From assembly GCA_964017235.1 (NCBI GenBank), contig CAXHLB010000008.1, forward strand, positions 558,001-622,000: a stretch of DNA of 64,000 bases, written 5' to 3'. Below are positions 38,521-52,020 of this stretch, in pieces. The notes beneath the pieces are model-generated. The model was not told the origin of the DNA and made no database searches. It saw only the letters and a list, made by a program, of their open reading frames with translations. The stretch is from Sabellastarte sp. h YS-2021 (Eukaryota; Annelida; Polychaeta; Sabellida; Sabellidae). The position numbers were made by a program, and so were the translations under genes. Position 1 is the stretch's first letter; each line of letters starts with the position of its first letter.

Positions 38521-38526
38521 GATTCT
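38520..38526. other. Junction of the large tandem duplication
   Basis: Left of the junction the monomer is class G* (GGTTTGAGAC, AAGTCT, GCTGCAGGGA; last specific base G at 38,519). From 38,527 it reads TACGATTTGAGATGA with the rare GTATTTCACA, the sequence found at 25,777 onward. Only seven bases (AGATTCT) are shared between the two parents at the switch, although the surrounding monomers are alike overall. At 52,020, where the second segment ends, the G* monomer instead continues with TGCGACTTGG. That is what a tandem duplication of 25,771-38,520 predicts. Confidence 0.82.
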
Positions 38527-41500
38527 ACGATTTGAGATGAACTCTACTGGTTGCAGTATTTCACATATACAGGGGGTCATGTTTCCACCATAACTAAGCC
38601 AAATATTGAGATATTATGCTGCAATTTGGTCCAAACACTGAGTAAAAATTACCAATAAAGATGGAGTAGCTTTGACACCTTCGAATTGGGTTAATCTATG
38701 TCACATTGCTCTGTAACCTGCGATGGGATAGTCTAGCTGCATAAAACCCATATACCTGGGACGCCATTTTGGCAGGATAACTAAGCCAGATATTGGGATG
38801 TAATGCTGCAATTTGGGCCAAAGACTGAGGGGGTGGCACCAATAAATATGCAACAGCTTTGGGACTTACAGCAAGGAGTAAATCCGCTGCAGGGAGATTC
38901 TACGATTTGAGATGAACTCTACTGGTTGCAGTAATTCATATATACAGGAGGTCATGTTTCCACCATATCTAAGCCAAATATTGAGATATTTTGCTGCAAT
39001 TTGGCCTAAACACTAAGTAAAAATTACCAATAAATATGGAATAGCTTTGGCACCTTCGAATTGGGTTAATCTATGTCACATTGCTCTGTAACCTGCAATG
39101 AGGTGGTCTAGCTGCATAAAACCCATATACCTGGGGCGCCATTTTGGCAGCATAACTAAGCCAAATATTTGGCTGTAATGCTGCAATTTGGGCCAAAGAC
39201 TGACGGGGTGGCACCAATAAATATGCAACAGCTTTGGGACTTACAGCAAGGAGTAAATCTACTGTAGGAAGATTCTACGATTTGAGATGAACTCTACTGG
39301 TTGCAGTAATTCATATATACAGGAGGTCATGTTTCCACCATATCTAAGCCAAATATTGAGACATTATGCTGCAATTTGGTCCAAACACTGAGTAAAAATT
39401 ACCAATAAAGATGGAGTAGCTTTGACACCTTCGAATTGGGTTAATCTATGTCACATTGCTCTGTAACCTGTGATGGGATAGTCTAGCTGCATAAAACCCA
39501 TATACCTGGGGCGCCATTTTGGCAGCATAACTAAGCCAAATATTTGGCTGTAATGCTGCAATTTGGGCTAAAGATTAAGTGGGTGGCACTAATAAATATG
39601 CAACAGCTTTGGGACTTACAGCAAGGAGTAAATCTACTGTAGGAAGATTCTACGATTTGAGATGAACTCTACTGGTTGCAGTAATTCATATATACAGGAG
39701 GTCATGTTTCCACCATATCTAAGCCAAATATTGAGATATTTTGCTGCAATTTGGCCTAAACACTAAGTAAAAATTACCAATAAATATGGAATAGCTTTGG
39801 CACCTTCGAATTGGGTTAATCTATGTCACATTGCTCTGTAACCTGCAATGGGGTGGTCTAGCTGCATAAAACCCATATACCTGGGGCGCCATTTTGGCAG
39901 CATAACTAAGCCAAATATTTGGCTGTAATGCTGCAATTTGGGCCAAAGACTGACGGGGTGGCACCAATAAATATGCAACAGCTTTGGGACTTACAGCAAG
40001 GAGTAAATCTACTGTAGGAAGATTCTACGATTTGAGATGAACTCTACTGGTTGCAGTAATTCATATATACAGGAGGTCATGTTTCCACCATATCTAAGCC
40101 AAATATTGAGATATTATGCTGCAATTTGGTCCAAACACTGAGTAAAAATTACCAATAAAGATGGAGTAGCTTTGACACCTTCGAATTGGGTTAATCTATG
40201 TCACATTGCTCTGTAACCTGCGATGGGGTAGTCTAGCTGCATAAAACCCATATACCTGGGACGCCATTTTGGCAGGATAACTAAGCCAGATATTGGGATG
40301 TAATGCTGCAATTTGGGCCAAAGACTGAGGGGGTGGCACCAATAAATATGCAACAGCTTTGGGACTTACAGCTAGCAGTAAATCCGCTGCAGGGAGATTC
40401 TGCGACTTGGGATGAAATATACTGGTTGCAGTAATTCATATATACAGGGGGTCATGTTTCCACCATAACTAAGCCAAATATTGAGATATTATGCTGCAAT
40501 TTGGTCCAAACACTGAGTAAAAATTACCAATAAAGATGGAGTAGCTTTGACACCTTCGAATTGGGTTAATCTATGTCACATTGCTCTGTAACCTGCAATG
40601 GGGTGGTCTAGCTGCATAAAACCCATATACCTGGGGCGCCATTTTGGCAGCATAACTAAGCCAAATATTTGGCTGTAATGCTGCAATTTGGGCCAAAGAC
40701 TGACGGGGTGGCACCAATAAATATGCAACAGCTTTGGGACTTACAGCAAGGAGTAAATCTACTGTAGGAAGATTCTACGATTTGAGATGAACTCTACTGG
40801 TTGCAGTAATTCATATATACAGGAGGTCATGTTTCCACCATAACTAAGCCAAATATTGAGATATTATGCTGCAATTTGGTCCAAACACTGAGTAAAAATA
40901 ACCAATAAAGATGGAGTAGCTTTGACACCTTCGAATTGGGTTAATCTATGTCACATTGCTCTGTAACCTGCAATGGGGTGGTCTAGCTGCATAAAACCCA
41001 TATACCTGGGGCGCCATTTTGGCAGCATAACTAAGCCAAATATTTGGCTGTAATGCTGCAATTTGGGCCAAAGACTGACGGGGTGGCACCAATAAATATG
41101 CAACAGCTTTGGGACTTACAGCAAGGAGTAAATCTACTGTAGGAAGATTCTACGATTTGAGATGAACTCTACTGGTTGCAGTAATTCATATATACAGGAG
41201 GTCATGTTTCCACCATATCTAAGCCAAATATTGAGATATTATGCTGCAATTTGGTCCAAACACTGAGTAAAAATTACCAATAAAGATGGAGTAGCTTTGA
41301 CACCTTCGAATTGGGTTAATCTATGTCACATTGCTCTGTAACCTGCGATGGGGTAGTCTAGCTGCATAAAACCCATATACCTGGGACGCCATTTTGGCAG
41401 GATAACTAAGCCAGATATTGGGATGTAATGCTGCAATTTGGGCCAAAGACTGAGGGGGTGGCACCAATAAATATGCAACAGCTTTGGGACTTACAGCTAG

Positions 41501-44500
41501 CAGTAAATCCGCTGCAAGGAGATTCTGCGACTTGGGATGAAATATACTGGTTGCAGTAATTCATATATACAGGGGGTCATGTTTCCACCATAACTAAGCC
41601 AAATATTGAGATATTATGCTGCAATTTGGTCCAAACACTGAGAGAAAATTACCAATAAAGATGGAGTAGCTTTGACACCTTCGAATTGGGTTAATCTATG
41701 TCACATTGCTCTGTAACCTGCAATGGGGTGGTCTAGCTGCATAAAACCCATATACCTGGGGCGCCATTTTGGCAGCATAACTAAGCCAAATATTTGGCTG
41801 TAATGCTGCAATTTGGGCCAAAGACTGACGGGGTGGCACCAATAAATATGCAACAGCTTTGGGACTTACAGCAAGGAGTAAATCTACTGTAGGAAGATTC
41901 TACGATTTGAGATGAACTCTACTGGTTGCAGTAATTCATATATACAGGAGGTCATGTTTCCACCATATCTAAGCCAAATATTGAGACATTATGCTGCAAT
42001 TTGGTCCAGACACTGAGTAAAAATTACCAATAAAGATGGAGTAGCTTTGACACCTTCGAATTGGGTTAATCTATGTCACATTGCTCTGTAACCTGTGATG
42101 GGATAGTCTAGCTGCATAAAACCCATATACCTGGGGCGCCATTTTGGCAGCATAACTAAGCCAAATATTTGGCTGTAATGCTGCAATTTGGGCTAAAGAT
42201 TAAGTGGGTGGCACTAATAAATATGCAACAGCTTTGGGACTTACAGCAAGGAGTAAATCTACTGTAGGAAGATTCTACGATTTGAGATGAACTCTACTGG
42301 TTGCAGTAATTCATATATACAGGAGGTCATGTTTCCACCATATCTAAGCCAAATATTGAGATATTTTGCTGCAATTTGGCCTAAACACTAAGTAAAAATT
42401 ACCAATAAATATGGAATAGCTTTGGCACCTTCGAATTGGGTTAATCTATGTCACATTGCTCTGTAACCTGCAATGGGGTGGTCTAGCTGCATAAAACCCA
42501 TATACCTGGGGCGCCATTTTGGCAGCATAACTAAGCCAAATATTTGGCTGTAATGCTGCAATTTGGGCCAAAGACTGACGGGGTGGCACCAATAAATATG
42601 CAACAGCTTTGGGACTTACAGCAAGGAGTAAATCTACTGTAGGAAGATTCTACGATTTGAGATGAACTCTACTGGTTGCAGTAATTCATATATACAGGAG
42701 GTCATGTTTCCACCATATCTAAGCCAAATATTGAGATATTATGCTGCAATTTGGTCCAAACACTGAGTAAAAATTACCAATAAAGATGGAGTAGCTTTGA
42801 CACCTTCGAATTGGGTTAATCTATGTCACATTGCTCTGTAACCTGCGATGGGGTAGTCTAGCTGCATAAAACCCATATACCTGGGATGCCATTTTGGCAG
42901 GATAACTAAGCCAGATATTGGGATGTAATGCTGCAATTTGGGCCAAAGACTGAGGGGGTGGCACCAATAAATATGCAACAGCTTTGGGACTTACAGCAAG
43001 GAGTAAATCCGCTGCAGGGAGATTCTACGATTTGAGATGAACTCTACTGGTTGCAGTAATTCATATATACAGGAGGTCATGTTTCCACCATATCTAAGCC
43101 AAATATTGAGATATTTTGCTGCAATTTGGCCTAAACACTAAGTAAAAATTACCAATAAATATGGAATAGCTTTGGCACCTTCGAATTGGGTTAATCTATG
43201 TCACATTGCTCTGTAACCTGCAATGGGGTGGTCTAGCTGCATAAAACCCATATACCTGGGGCGCCATTTTGGCAGCATAACTAAGCCAAATATTTGGCTG
43301 TAATGCTGCAATTTGGGCCAAAGACTGACGGGGTGGCACCAATAAATATGCAACAGCTTTGGGACTTACAGCAAGGAGTAAATCTACTGTAGGAAGATTC
43401 TACGATTTGAGATGAACTCTACTGGTTGCAGTAATTCATATATACAGGAGGTCATGTTTCCACCATATCTAAGCCAAATATTGAGATATTATGCTGCAAT
43501 TTGGTCCAAACACTGAGTAAAAATTACCAATAAAGATGGAGTAGCTTTGACACCTTCGAATTGGGTTAATCTATGTCACATTGCTCTGTAACCTGCGATG
43601 GGGTAGTCTAGCTGCATAAAACCCATATACCTGGGACGCCATTTTGGCAGGATAACTAAGCCAGATATTGGGATGTAATGCTGCAATTTGGGCCAAAGAC
43701 TGAGGGGGTGGCACCAATAAATATGCAACAGCTTTGGGACTTACAGCAAGGAGTAAATCCGCTGCAGGGAGATTCTACGATTTGAGATGAACTCTACTGG
43801 TTGCAGTAATTCATATATACAGGAGGTCATGTTTCCACCATATCTAAGCCAAATATTGAGATATTTTGCTGCAATTTGGCCTAAACACTAAGTAAAAATT
43901 ACCAATAAATATGGAATAGCTTTGGCACCTTCGAATTGGGTTAATCTATGTCACATTGCTCTGTAACCTGCAATGGGGTGGTCTAGCTGCATAAAACCCA
44001 TATACCTGGGGCGCCATTTTGGCAGTATAACTAAGCCAAATATTTGGCTGTAATGCTGCAATTTGGGCCAAAGACTGACGGGGTGGCACCAATAAATATG
44101 CAACAGCTTTGGGACTTACAGCAAGGAGTAAATCTACTGTAGGAAGATTCTACGATTTGAGATGAACTCTACTGGTTGCAGTAATTCATATATACAGGAG
44201 GTCATGTTTCCACCATATCTAAGCCAAATATTGAGATATTATGCTGCAATTTGGTCCAAACACTGAGTAAAAATTACCAATAAAGATGGAGTAGCTTTGA
44301 CACCTTCGAATTGGGTTAATCTATGTCACATTGCTCTGTAACCTGCGATGGGGTAGTCTAGCTGCATAAAACCCATATACCTGGGACGCCATTTTGGCAG
44401 GATAACTAAGCCAGATATTGGGATGTAATGCTGCAATTTGGGCCAAAGACTGAGGGGGTGGCACCAATAAATATGCAACAGCTTTGGGACTTACAGCAAG

Positions 44501-45000
44501 GAGTAAATCCGCTGCAGGGAGATTCTACGATTTGAGATGAACTCTACTGGTTGCAGTAATTCATATATACAGGAGGTCATGTTTCCACCATATCTAAGCC
44601 AAATATTGAGATATTTTGCTGCAATTTGGCCTAAACACTAAGTAAAAATTACCAATAAATATGGAATAGCTTTGGCACCTTCGAATTGGGTTAATCTATG
44701 TCACATTGCTCTGTAACCTGCAATGGGGTGGTCTAGCTGCATAAAACCCATATACCTGGGGCGCCATTTTGGCAGCATAACTAAGCCAAATATTTGGCTG
44801 TAATGCTGCAATTTGGGCCAAAGACTGACGGGGTGGCACCAATAAATATGCAACAGCTTTGGGACTTACAGCAAGGAGTAAATCTACTGTAGGAAGATTC
44901 TACGATTTGAGATGAACTCTACTGGTTGCAGTAATTCATATATACAGGAGGTCATGTTTCCACCATATCTAAGCCAAATATTGAGATATTATGCTGCAAT
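38521..45000. repeat. Second appearance of the middle mosaic family
   Basis: Monomer order and rare markers follow 25,771 onward at an offset of 12,750 bp as far as 42,881, then at 11,250 bp, and from 45,001 at 9,750 bp. One local exception is the monomer at 40,876: it reads CAATGGGGTG at 40,971, where its partner at 28,221 reads TGATGGGATA (four differences in ten bases). The rest of that monomer agrees, which suggests a short conversion tract. Confidence 0.84.
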
Positions 45001-48000
45001 TTGGTCCAAACACTGAGTAAAAATTACCAATAAAGATGGAGTAGCTTTGACACCTTCGAATTGGGTTAATCTATGTCACATTGGTCTGTAACCTGCAATG
45101 GGGTGGTCTAGCTGCATAAAACCCATATACCTGGGGCGCCATTTTGGCAGCAGGGCTAAGCCAGATATTGGGATGTAATGCTGCAATTTGGGCCAAAGAC
45201 TAAGGGGGTGGCACCAATAAATATGCAACAGCTTTGGGACTTACAGCTAGCAGTAAATCTGCTGCAGGGAGATTCTGCGACTTGGGATGAAATATACTTG
45301 TTGCAGTAATTCATATATACAGGGGGTCATGTTTCCACCATAACTAAGCCAAATATTGAGATATTATGCTGCAATTTGGTCCAAACACTGAGTAAAAATT
45401 ACCAATAAAGATGGAATAGCTTTGGCACCTTCGAATTGGGTTAATCTATGTCACATTGCTCTGTAACCTGCGATGGGGTAGTCTAGCTGCATAAAACCCA
45501 TATACCTGGGACGCCATTTTGGCAGGATAACTAAGCCAAATATTGGGATGTAATGCTGCAATTTGGGCCAAAGACTGAGGGGGTGGCACCAATAAATATG
45601 CAACAGCTTTGGGACTTACAGCTAGCAGTAAATCTGCTGCAGGGAGATTCTGCGACTTGGGATGAAATATACTTGTTGCAGTAATTCATATATACAGGGG
45701 GTCATGTTTCCACCATAACTAAGCCAAATATTGAGATATTATGCTGCAATTTGGTCCAAACACTGAGTAACAATTACCAATAAAGATGGAATAGCTTTGA
45801 CACCTTCGAATTGGGTTAATCTATGTCACATTGGTCTGTAACCTGCAATGGGGTGGTCTAGCTGCATAAAACCCATATACCTGGGGCGCCATTTTGGCAG
45901 CATGGCTAAGCCAGATATTGGGATGTAATGCTGCAATTTGGGCCAAAGACTGAGGGGGTGGCACCAATAAATATGCAACAGGTTTGGGACTTACAGCTAG
46001 CAGTAAGTCTGCTGCAGGGAGATTCTGCGACTTGGGATGAAATATACTTGTTGCAGTAATTCATATATACAGGGGGTCATGTTTCCACCATAACTAAGCC
46101 AAATATTGAGATATTATGCTGCAATTTGGTCCAAACACTGAGTAAAAATTACCAATAAAGATGGAATAGCTTTGGCACCTTCGAATTGGGTTAATCTATG
46201 TCACATTGGTCTGTAACCTGCAATGGGGTGGTCTAGCTGCATAAAACCCATATACCTGGGGCGCCATTTTGGCAGCAGGGCTAAGCCAGATATTGGGATG
46301 TAATGCTGCAATTTGGGCCAAAGACTAAGGGGGTGGCACCAATAAATATGCAACAGCTTTGGGACTTACAGCTAGCAGTAAATCTGCTGCAGGGAGATTC
46401 TGCGACTTGGGATGAAATATACTTGTTGCAGTAATTCATATATACAGGGGGTCATGTTTCCACCATAACTAAGCCAAATATTGAGATATTATGCTGCAAT
46501 TTGGTCCAAACACTGAGTAACAATTACCAATAAAGATGGAATAGCTTTGACACCTTCGAATTGGGTTAATCTATGTCACATTGGTCTGTAACCTGCAATG
46601 GGGTGGTCTAGCTGCATAAAACCCATATACCTGGGGCGCCATTTTGGCAGCATGGCTAAGCCAGATATTGGGATGTAATGCTGCAATTTGGGCCAAAGAC
46701 TGAGGGGGTGGCACCAATAAATATGCAACAGGTTTGGGACTTACAGCTAGCAGTAAGTCTGCTGCAGGGAGATTCTGCGACTTGGGATGAAATATACTTG
46801 TTGCAGTAATTCATATATACAGGGGGTCATGTTTCCACCATAACTAAGCCAAATATTGAGATATTATGCTGCAATTTGGTCCAAACACTGAGTAAAAATT
46901 ACCAATAAAGATGGAATAGCTTTGGCACCTTCGAATTGGGTTAATCTATGTCACATTGGTCTGTAACCTGCAATGGGGTGGTCTAGCTGCATAAAACCCA
47001 TATACCTGGGGCGCCATTTTGGCAGCAGGGCTAAGCCAGATATTGGGATGTAATGCTGCAATTTGGGCCAAAGACTAAGGGGGTGGCACCAATAAATATG
47101 CAACAGCTTTGGGACTTACAGCTAGCAGTAAATCTGCTGCAGGGAGATTCTGCGACTTGGGATGAAATATACTTGTTGCAGTAATTCATATATACAGGGG
47201 GTCATGTTTCCACCATAACTAAGCCAAATATTGAGATATTATGCTGCAATTTGGTCCAAACACTGAGTAAAAATTACCAATAAAGATGGAATAGCTTTGG
47301 CACCTTCGAATTGGGTTAATCTATGTCACATTGCTCTGTAACCTGCGATGGGGTAGTCTAGCTGCATAAAACCCATATACCTGGGACGCCATTTTGGCAG
47401 GATAACTAAGCCAAATATTGGGATGTAATGCTGCAATTTGGGCCAAAGACTGAGGGGGTGGCACCAATAAATATGCAACAGCTTTGGGACTTACAGCTAG
47501 CAGTAAATCTGCTGCAGGGAGATTCTGCGACTTGGGATGAAATATACTTGTTGCAGTAATTCATATATACAGGGGGTCATGTTTCCACCATAACTAAGCC
47601 AAATATTGAGATATTATGCTGCAATTTGGTCCAAACACTGAGTAAAAATTACCAATAAAGATGGAATAGCTTTGGCACCTTCGAATTGGGTTAATCTATG
47701 TCACATTGCTCTGTAACCTGCGATGGGGTAGTCTAGCTGCATAAAACCCATATACCTGGGACGCCATTTTGGCAGGATAACTAAGCCAAATATTGGGATG
47801 TAATGCTGCAATTTGGGCCAAAGACTGAGGGGGTGGCACCAATAAATATGCAACAGCTTTGGGACTTACAGCTAGCAGTAAATCTGCTGCAGGGAGATTC
47901 TGCGACTTGGGATGAAATATACTTGTTGCAGTAATTCATATATACAGGGGGTCATGTTTCCACCATAACTAAGCCAAATATTGAGATATTATGCTGCAAT

Positions 48001-51000
48001 TTGGTCCAAACACTGAGTAACAATTACCAATAAAGATGGAATAGCTTTGACACCTTCGAATTGGGTTAATCTATGTCACATTGGTCTGTAACCTGCAATG
48101 GGGTGGTCTAGCTGCATAAAACCCATATACCTGGGGCGCCATTTTGGCAGCATGGCTAAGCCAGATATTGGGATGTAATGCTGCAATTTGGGCCAAAGAC
48201 TGAGGGGGTGGCACCAATAAATATGCAACAGGTTTGGGACTTACAGCTAGCAGTAAGTCTGCTGCAGGGAGATTCTGCGACTTGGGATGAAATATACTTG
48301 TTGCAGTAATTCATATATACAGGGGGTCATGTTTCCACCATAACTAAGCCAAATATTGAGATATTATGCTGCAATTTGGTCCAAACACTGAGTAAAAATT
48401 ACCAATAAAGATGGAATAGCTTTGGCACCTTCGAATTGGGTTAATCTATGTCACATTGGTCTGTAACCTGCAATGGGGTGGTCTAGCTGCATAAAACCCA
48501 TATACCTGGGGCGCCATTTTGGCAGCAGGGCTAAGCCAGATATTGGGATGTAATGCTGCAATTTGGGCCAAAGACTAAGGGGGTGGCACCAATAAATATG
48601 CAACAGCTTTGGGACTTACAGCTAGCAGTAAATCTGCTGCAGGGAGATTCTGCGACTTGGGATGAAATATACTTGTTGCAGTAATTCATATATACAGGGG
48701 GTCATGTTTCCACCATAACTAAGCCAAATATTGAGATATTATGCTGCAATTTGGTCCAAACACTGAGTAACAATTACCAATAAAGATGGAATAGCTTTGA
48801 CACCTTCGAATTGGGTTAATCTATGTCACATTGGTCTGTAACCTGCAATGGGGTGGTCTAGCTGCATAAAACCCATATACCTGGGGCGCCATTTTGGCAG
48901 CATGGCTAAGCCAGATATTGGGATGTAATGCTGCAATTTGGGCCAAAGACTGAGGGGGTGGCACCAATAAATATGCAACAGGTTTGGGACTTACAGCTAG
49001 CAGTAAGTCTGCTGCAGGGAGATTCTGCGACTTGGGATGAAATATACTTGTTGCAGTAATTCATATATACAGGGGGTCATGTTTCCACCATAACTAAGCC
49101 AAATATTGAGATATTATGCTGCAATTTGGTCCAAACACTGAGTAAAAATTACCAATAAAGATGGAATAGCTTTGGCACCTTCGAATTGGGTTAATCTATG
49201 TCACATTGGTCTGTAACCTGCAATGGGGTGGTCTAGCTGCATAAAACCCATATACCTGGGGCGCCATTTTGGCAGCAGGGCTAAGCCAGATATTGGGATG
49301 TAATGCTGCAATTTGGGCCAAAGACTAAGGGGGTGGCACCAATAAATATGCAACAGCTTTGGGACTTACAGCTAGCAGTAAATCTGCTGCAGGGAGATTC
49401 TGCGACTTGGGATGAAATATACTTGTTGCAGTAATTCATATATACAGGGGGTCATGTTTCCACCATAACTAAGCCAAATATTGAGATATTATGCTGCAAT
49501 TTGGTCCAAACACTGAGTAAAAATTACCAATAAAGATGGAATAGCTTTGGCACCTTCGAATTGGGTTAATCTATGTCACATTGCTCTGTAACCTGCGATG
49601 GGGTAGTCTAGCTGCATAAAACCCATATACCTGGGACGCCATTTTGGCAGGATAACTAAGCCAAATATTGGGATGTAATGCTGCAATTTGGGCCAAAGAC
49701 TGAGGGGGTGGCACCAATAAATATGCAACAGCTTTGGGACTTACAGCTAGCAGTAAATCTGCTGCAGGGAGATTCTGCGACTTGGGATGAAATATACTTG
49801 TTGCAGTAATTCATATATACAGGGGGTCATGTTTCCACCATAACTAAGCCAAATATTGAGATATTATGCTGCAATTTGGTCCAAACACTGAGTAACAATT
49901 ACCAATAAAGATGGAATAGCTTTGACACCTTCGAATTGGGTTAATCTATGTCACATTGGTCTGTAACCTGCAATGGGGTGGTCTAGCTGCATAAAACCCA
50001 TATACCTGGGGCGCCATTTTGGCAGCATGGCTAAGCCAGATATTGGGATGTAATGCTGCAATTTGGGCCAAAGACTGAGGGGGTGGCACCAATAAATATG
50101 CAACAGGTTTGGGACTTACAGCTAGCAGTAAGTCTGCTGCAGGGAGATTCTGCGACTTGGGATGAAATATACTTGTTGCAGTAATTCATATATACAGGGG
50201 GTCATGTTTCCACCATAACTAAGCCAAATATTGAGATATTATGCTGCAATTTGGTCCAAACACTGAGTAAAAATTACCAATAAAGATGGAATAGCTTTGG
50301 CACCTTCGAATTGGGTTAATCTATGTCACATTGGTCTGTAACCTGCAATGGGGTGGTCTAGCTGCATAAAACCCATATACCTGGGGCGCCATTTTGGCAG
50401 CAGGGCTAAGCCAGATATTGGGATGTAATGCTGCAATTTGGGCCAAAGACTAAGGGGGTGGCACCAATAAATATGCAACAGCTTTGGGACTTACAGCTAG
50501 CAGTAAATCTGCTGCAGGGAGATTCTGCGACTTGGGATGAAATATACTTGTTGCAGTAATTCATATATACAGGGGGTCATGTTTCCACCATAACTAAGCC
50601 AAATATTGAGATATTATGCTGCAATTTGGTCCAAACACTGAGTAACAATTACCAATAAAGATGGAATAGCTTTGACACCTTCGAATTGGGTTAATCTATG
50701 TCACATTGGTCTGTAACCTGCAATGGGGTGGTCTAGCTGCATAAAACCCATATACCTGGGGCGCCATTTTGGCAGCATGGCTAAGCCAGATATTGGGATG
50801 TAATGCTGCAATTTGGGCCAAAGACTGAGGGGGTGGCACCAATAAATATGCAACAGGTTTGGGACTTACAGCTAGCAGTAAGTCTGCTGCAGGGAGATTC
50901 TGCGACTTGGGATGAAATATACTTGTTGCAGTAATTCATATATACAGGGGGTCATGTTTCCACCATAACTAAGCCAAATATTGAGATATTATGCTGCAAT

Positions 51001-52020
51001 TTGGTCCAAACACTGAGTAAAAATTACCAATAAAGATGGAATAGCTTTGGCACCTTCGAATTGGGTTAATCTATGTCACATTGGTCTGTAACCTGCAATG
51101 GGGTGGTCTAGCTGCATAAAACCCATATACCTGGGGCGCCATTTTGGCAGCATGGCTAAGCCAGATATTGGGATGTAATGCTGCAATTTGGGCCAAAGAC
51201 TGAGGGGGTGGCACCAATAAATATGCAACAGGTTTGGGACTTACAGCTAGCAGTAAGTCTGCTGCAGGGAGATTCTGCGACTTGGGATGAAATATACTTG
51301 TTGCAGTAATTCATATATACAGGGGGTCATGTTTCCACCATAACTAAGCCAAATATTGAGATATTATGCTGCAATTTGGTCCAAACACTGAGTAAAAATT
51401 ACCAATAAAGATGGAATAGCTTTGGCACCTTCGAATTGGGTTAATCTATGTCACATTGGTCTGTAACCTGCAATGGGGTGGTCTAGCTGCATAAAACCCA
51501 TATACCTGGGGCGCCATTTTGGCAGCAGGGCTAAGCCAGATATTGGGATGTAATGCTGCAATTTGGGCCAAAGACTAAGGGGGTGGCACCAATAAATATG
51601 CAACAGCTTTGGGACTTACAGCTAGCAGTAAATCTGCTGCAGGGAGATTCTGCGCCTTGGGATGAAATATACTTGTTGCAGTAATTCATATATACAGGGG
51701 GTCATGTTTCCACCATAACTAAGCCAAATATTGAGATATTATGCTGCAATTTGGTCCAAACACTGAGTAACAATTACCAATAAAGATGGAATAGCTTTGA
51801 CACCTTCGAATTGGGTTAATCTATGTCACATTGGTCTGTAACCTGCAATGGGGTGGTCTAGCTGCATAAAACCCATATACCTGGGGCGCCATTTTGGCAG
51901 CATGGCTAAGCCAGATATTGGGATGTAATGCTGCAATTTGGGCCAAAGACTGAGGGGGTGGCACCAATAAATATGCAACAGGTTTGAGACTTACAGCTAG
52001 CAGTAAGTCTGCTGCAGGGA
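45001..52020. repeat. F/G/H family inside copy 2, 19 monomers
   Basis: The order is X-F-G-H-G-H-F-F-G-H-G-H-F-G-H-G-G'-H'-G*, the last cut at 52,020. The first five and last three monomers match copy 1. The central eleven (H-F-F-G-H-G-H-F-G-H-G) replace a single G' there. F occurs twice in a row at 47,251 and 47,626, a single-monomer duplication. G and H alternate through much of the block. Confidence 0.83.

Larger units (their letters stand above)
38521..52020. repeat. 13,500-bp segment, copy 2 of the large duplication
   Basis: This segment holds 36 monomers. Its middle-family part (38,521-45,000) matches 25,771-35,250 but lacks two 1,500-bp blocks. Its F/G/H part (45,001-52,020) matches 35,251-38,520 but has a net gain of ten monomers. 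Both segments end with the same rare H' (TGCGCC) and G* (GGTTTGAGAC) pair: 37,876-38,520 and 51,376-52,020. Net length difference between copies is 750 bp. Confidence 0.85.

Noticed and set aside
25771-52020. Large duplication as a plain assembly duplication of one contig
   Set aside because: The two copies differ in number of 1,500-bp blocks, in the F/G/H block and in the patch at 28,221/40,971, and the end at 52,020 continues as a tandem duplication predicts. Only long reads can exclude a more complex misassembly.
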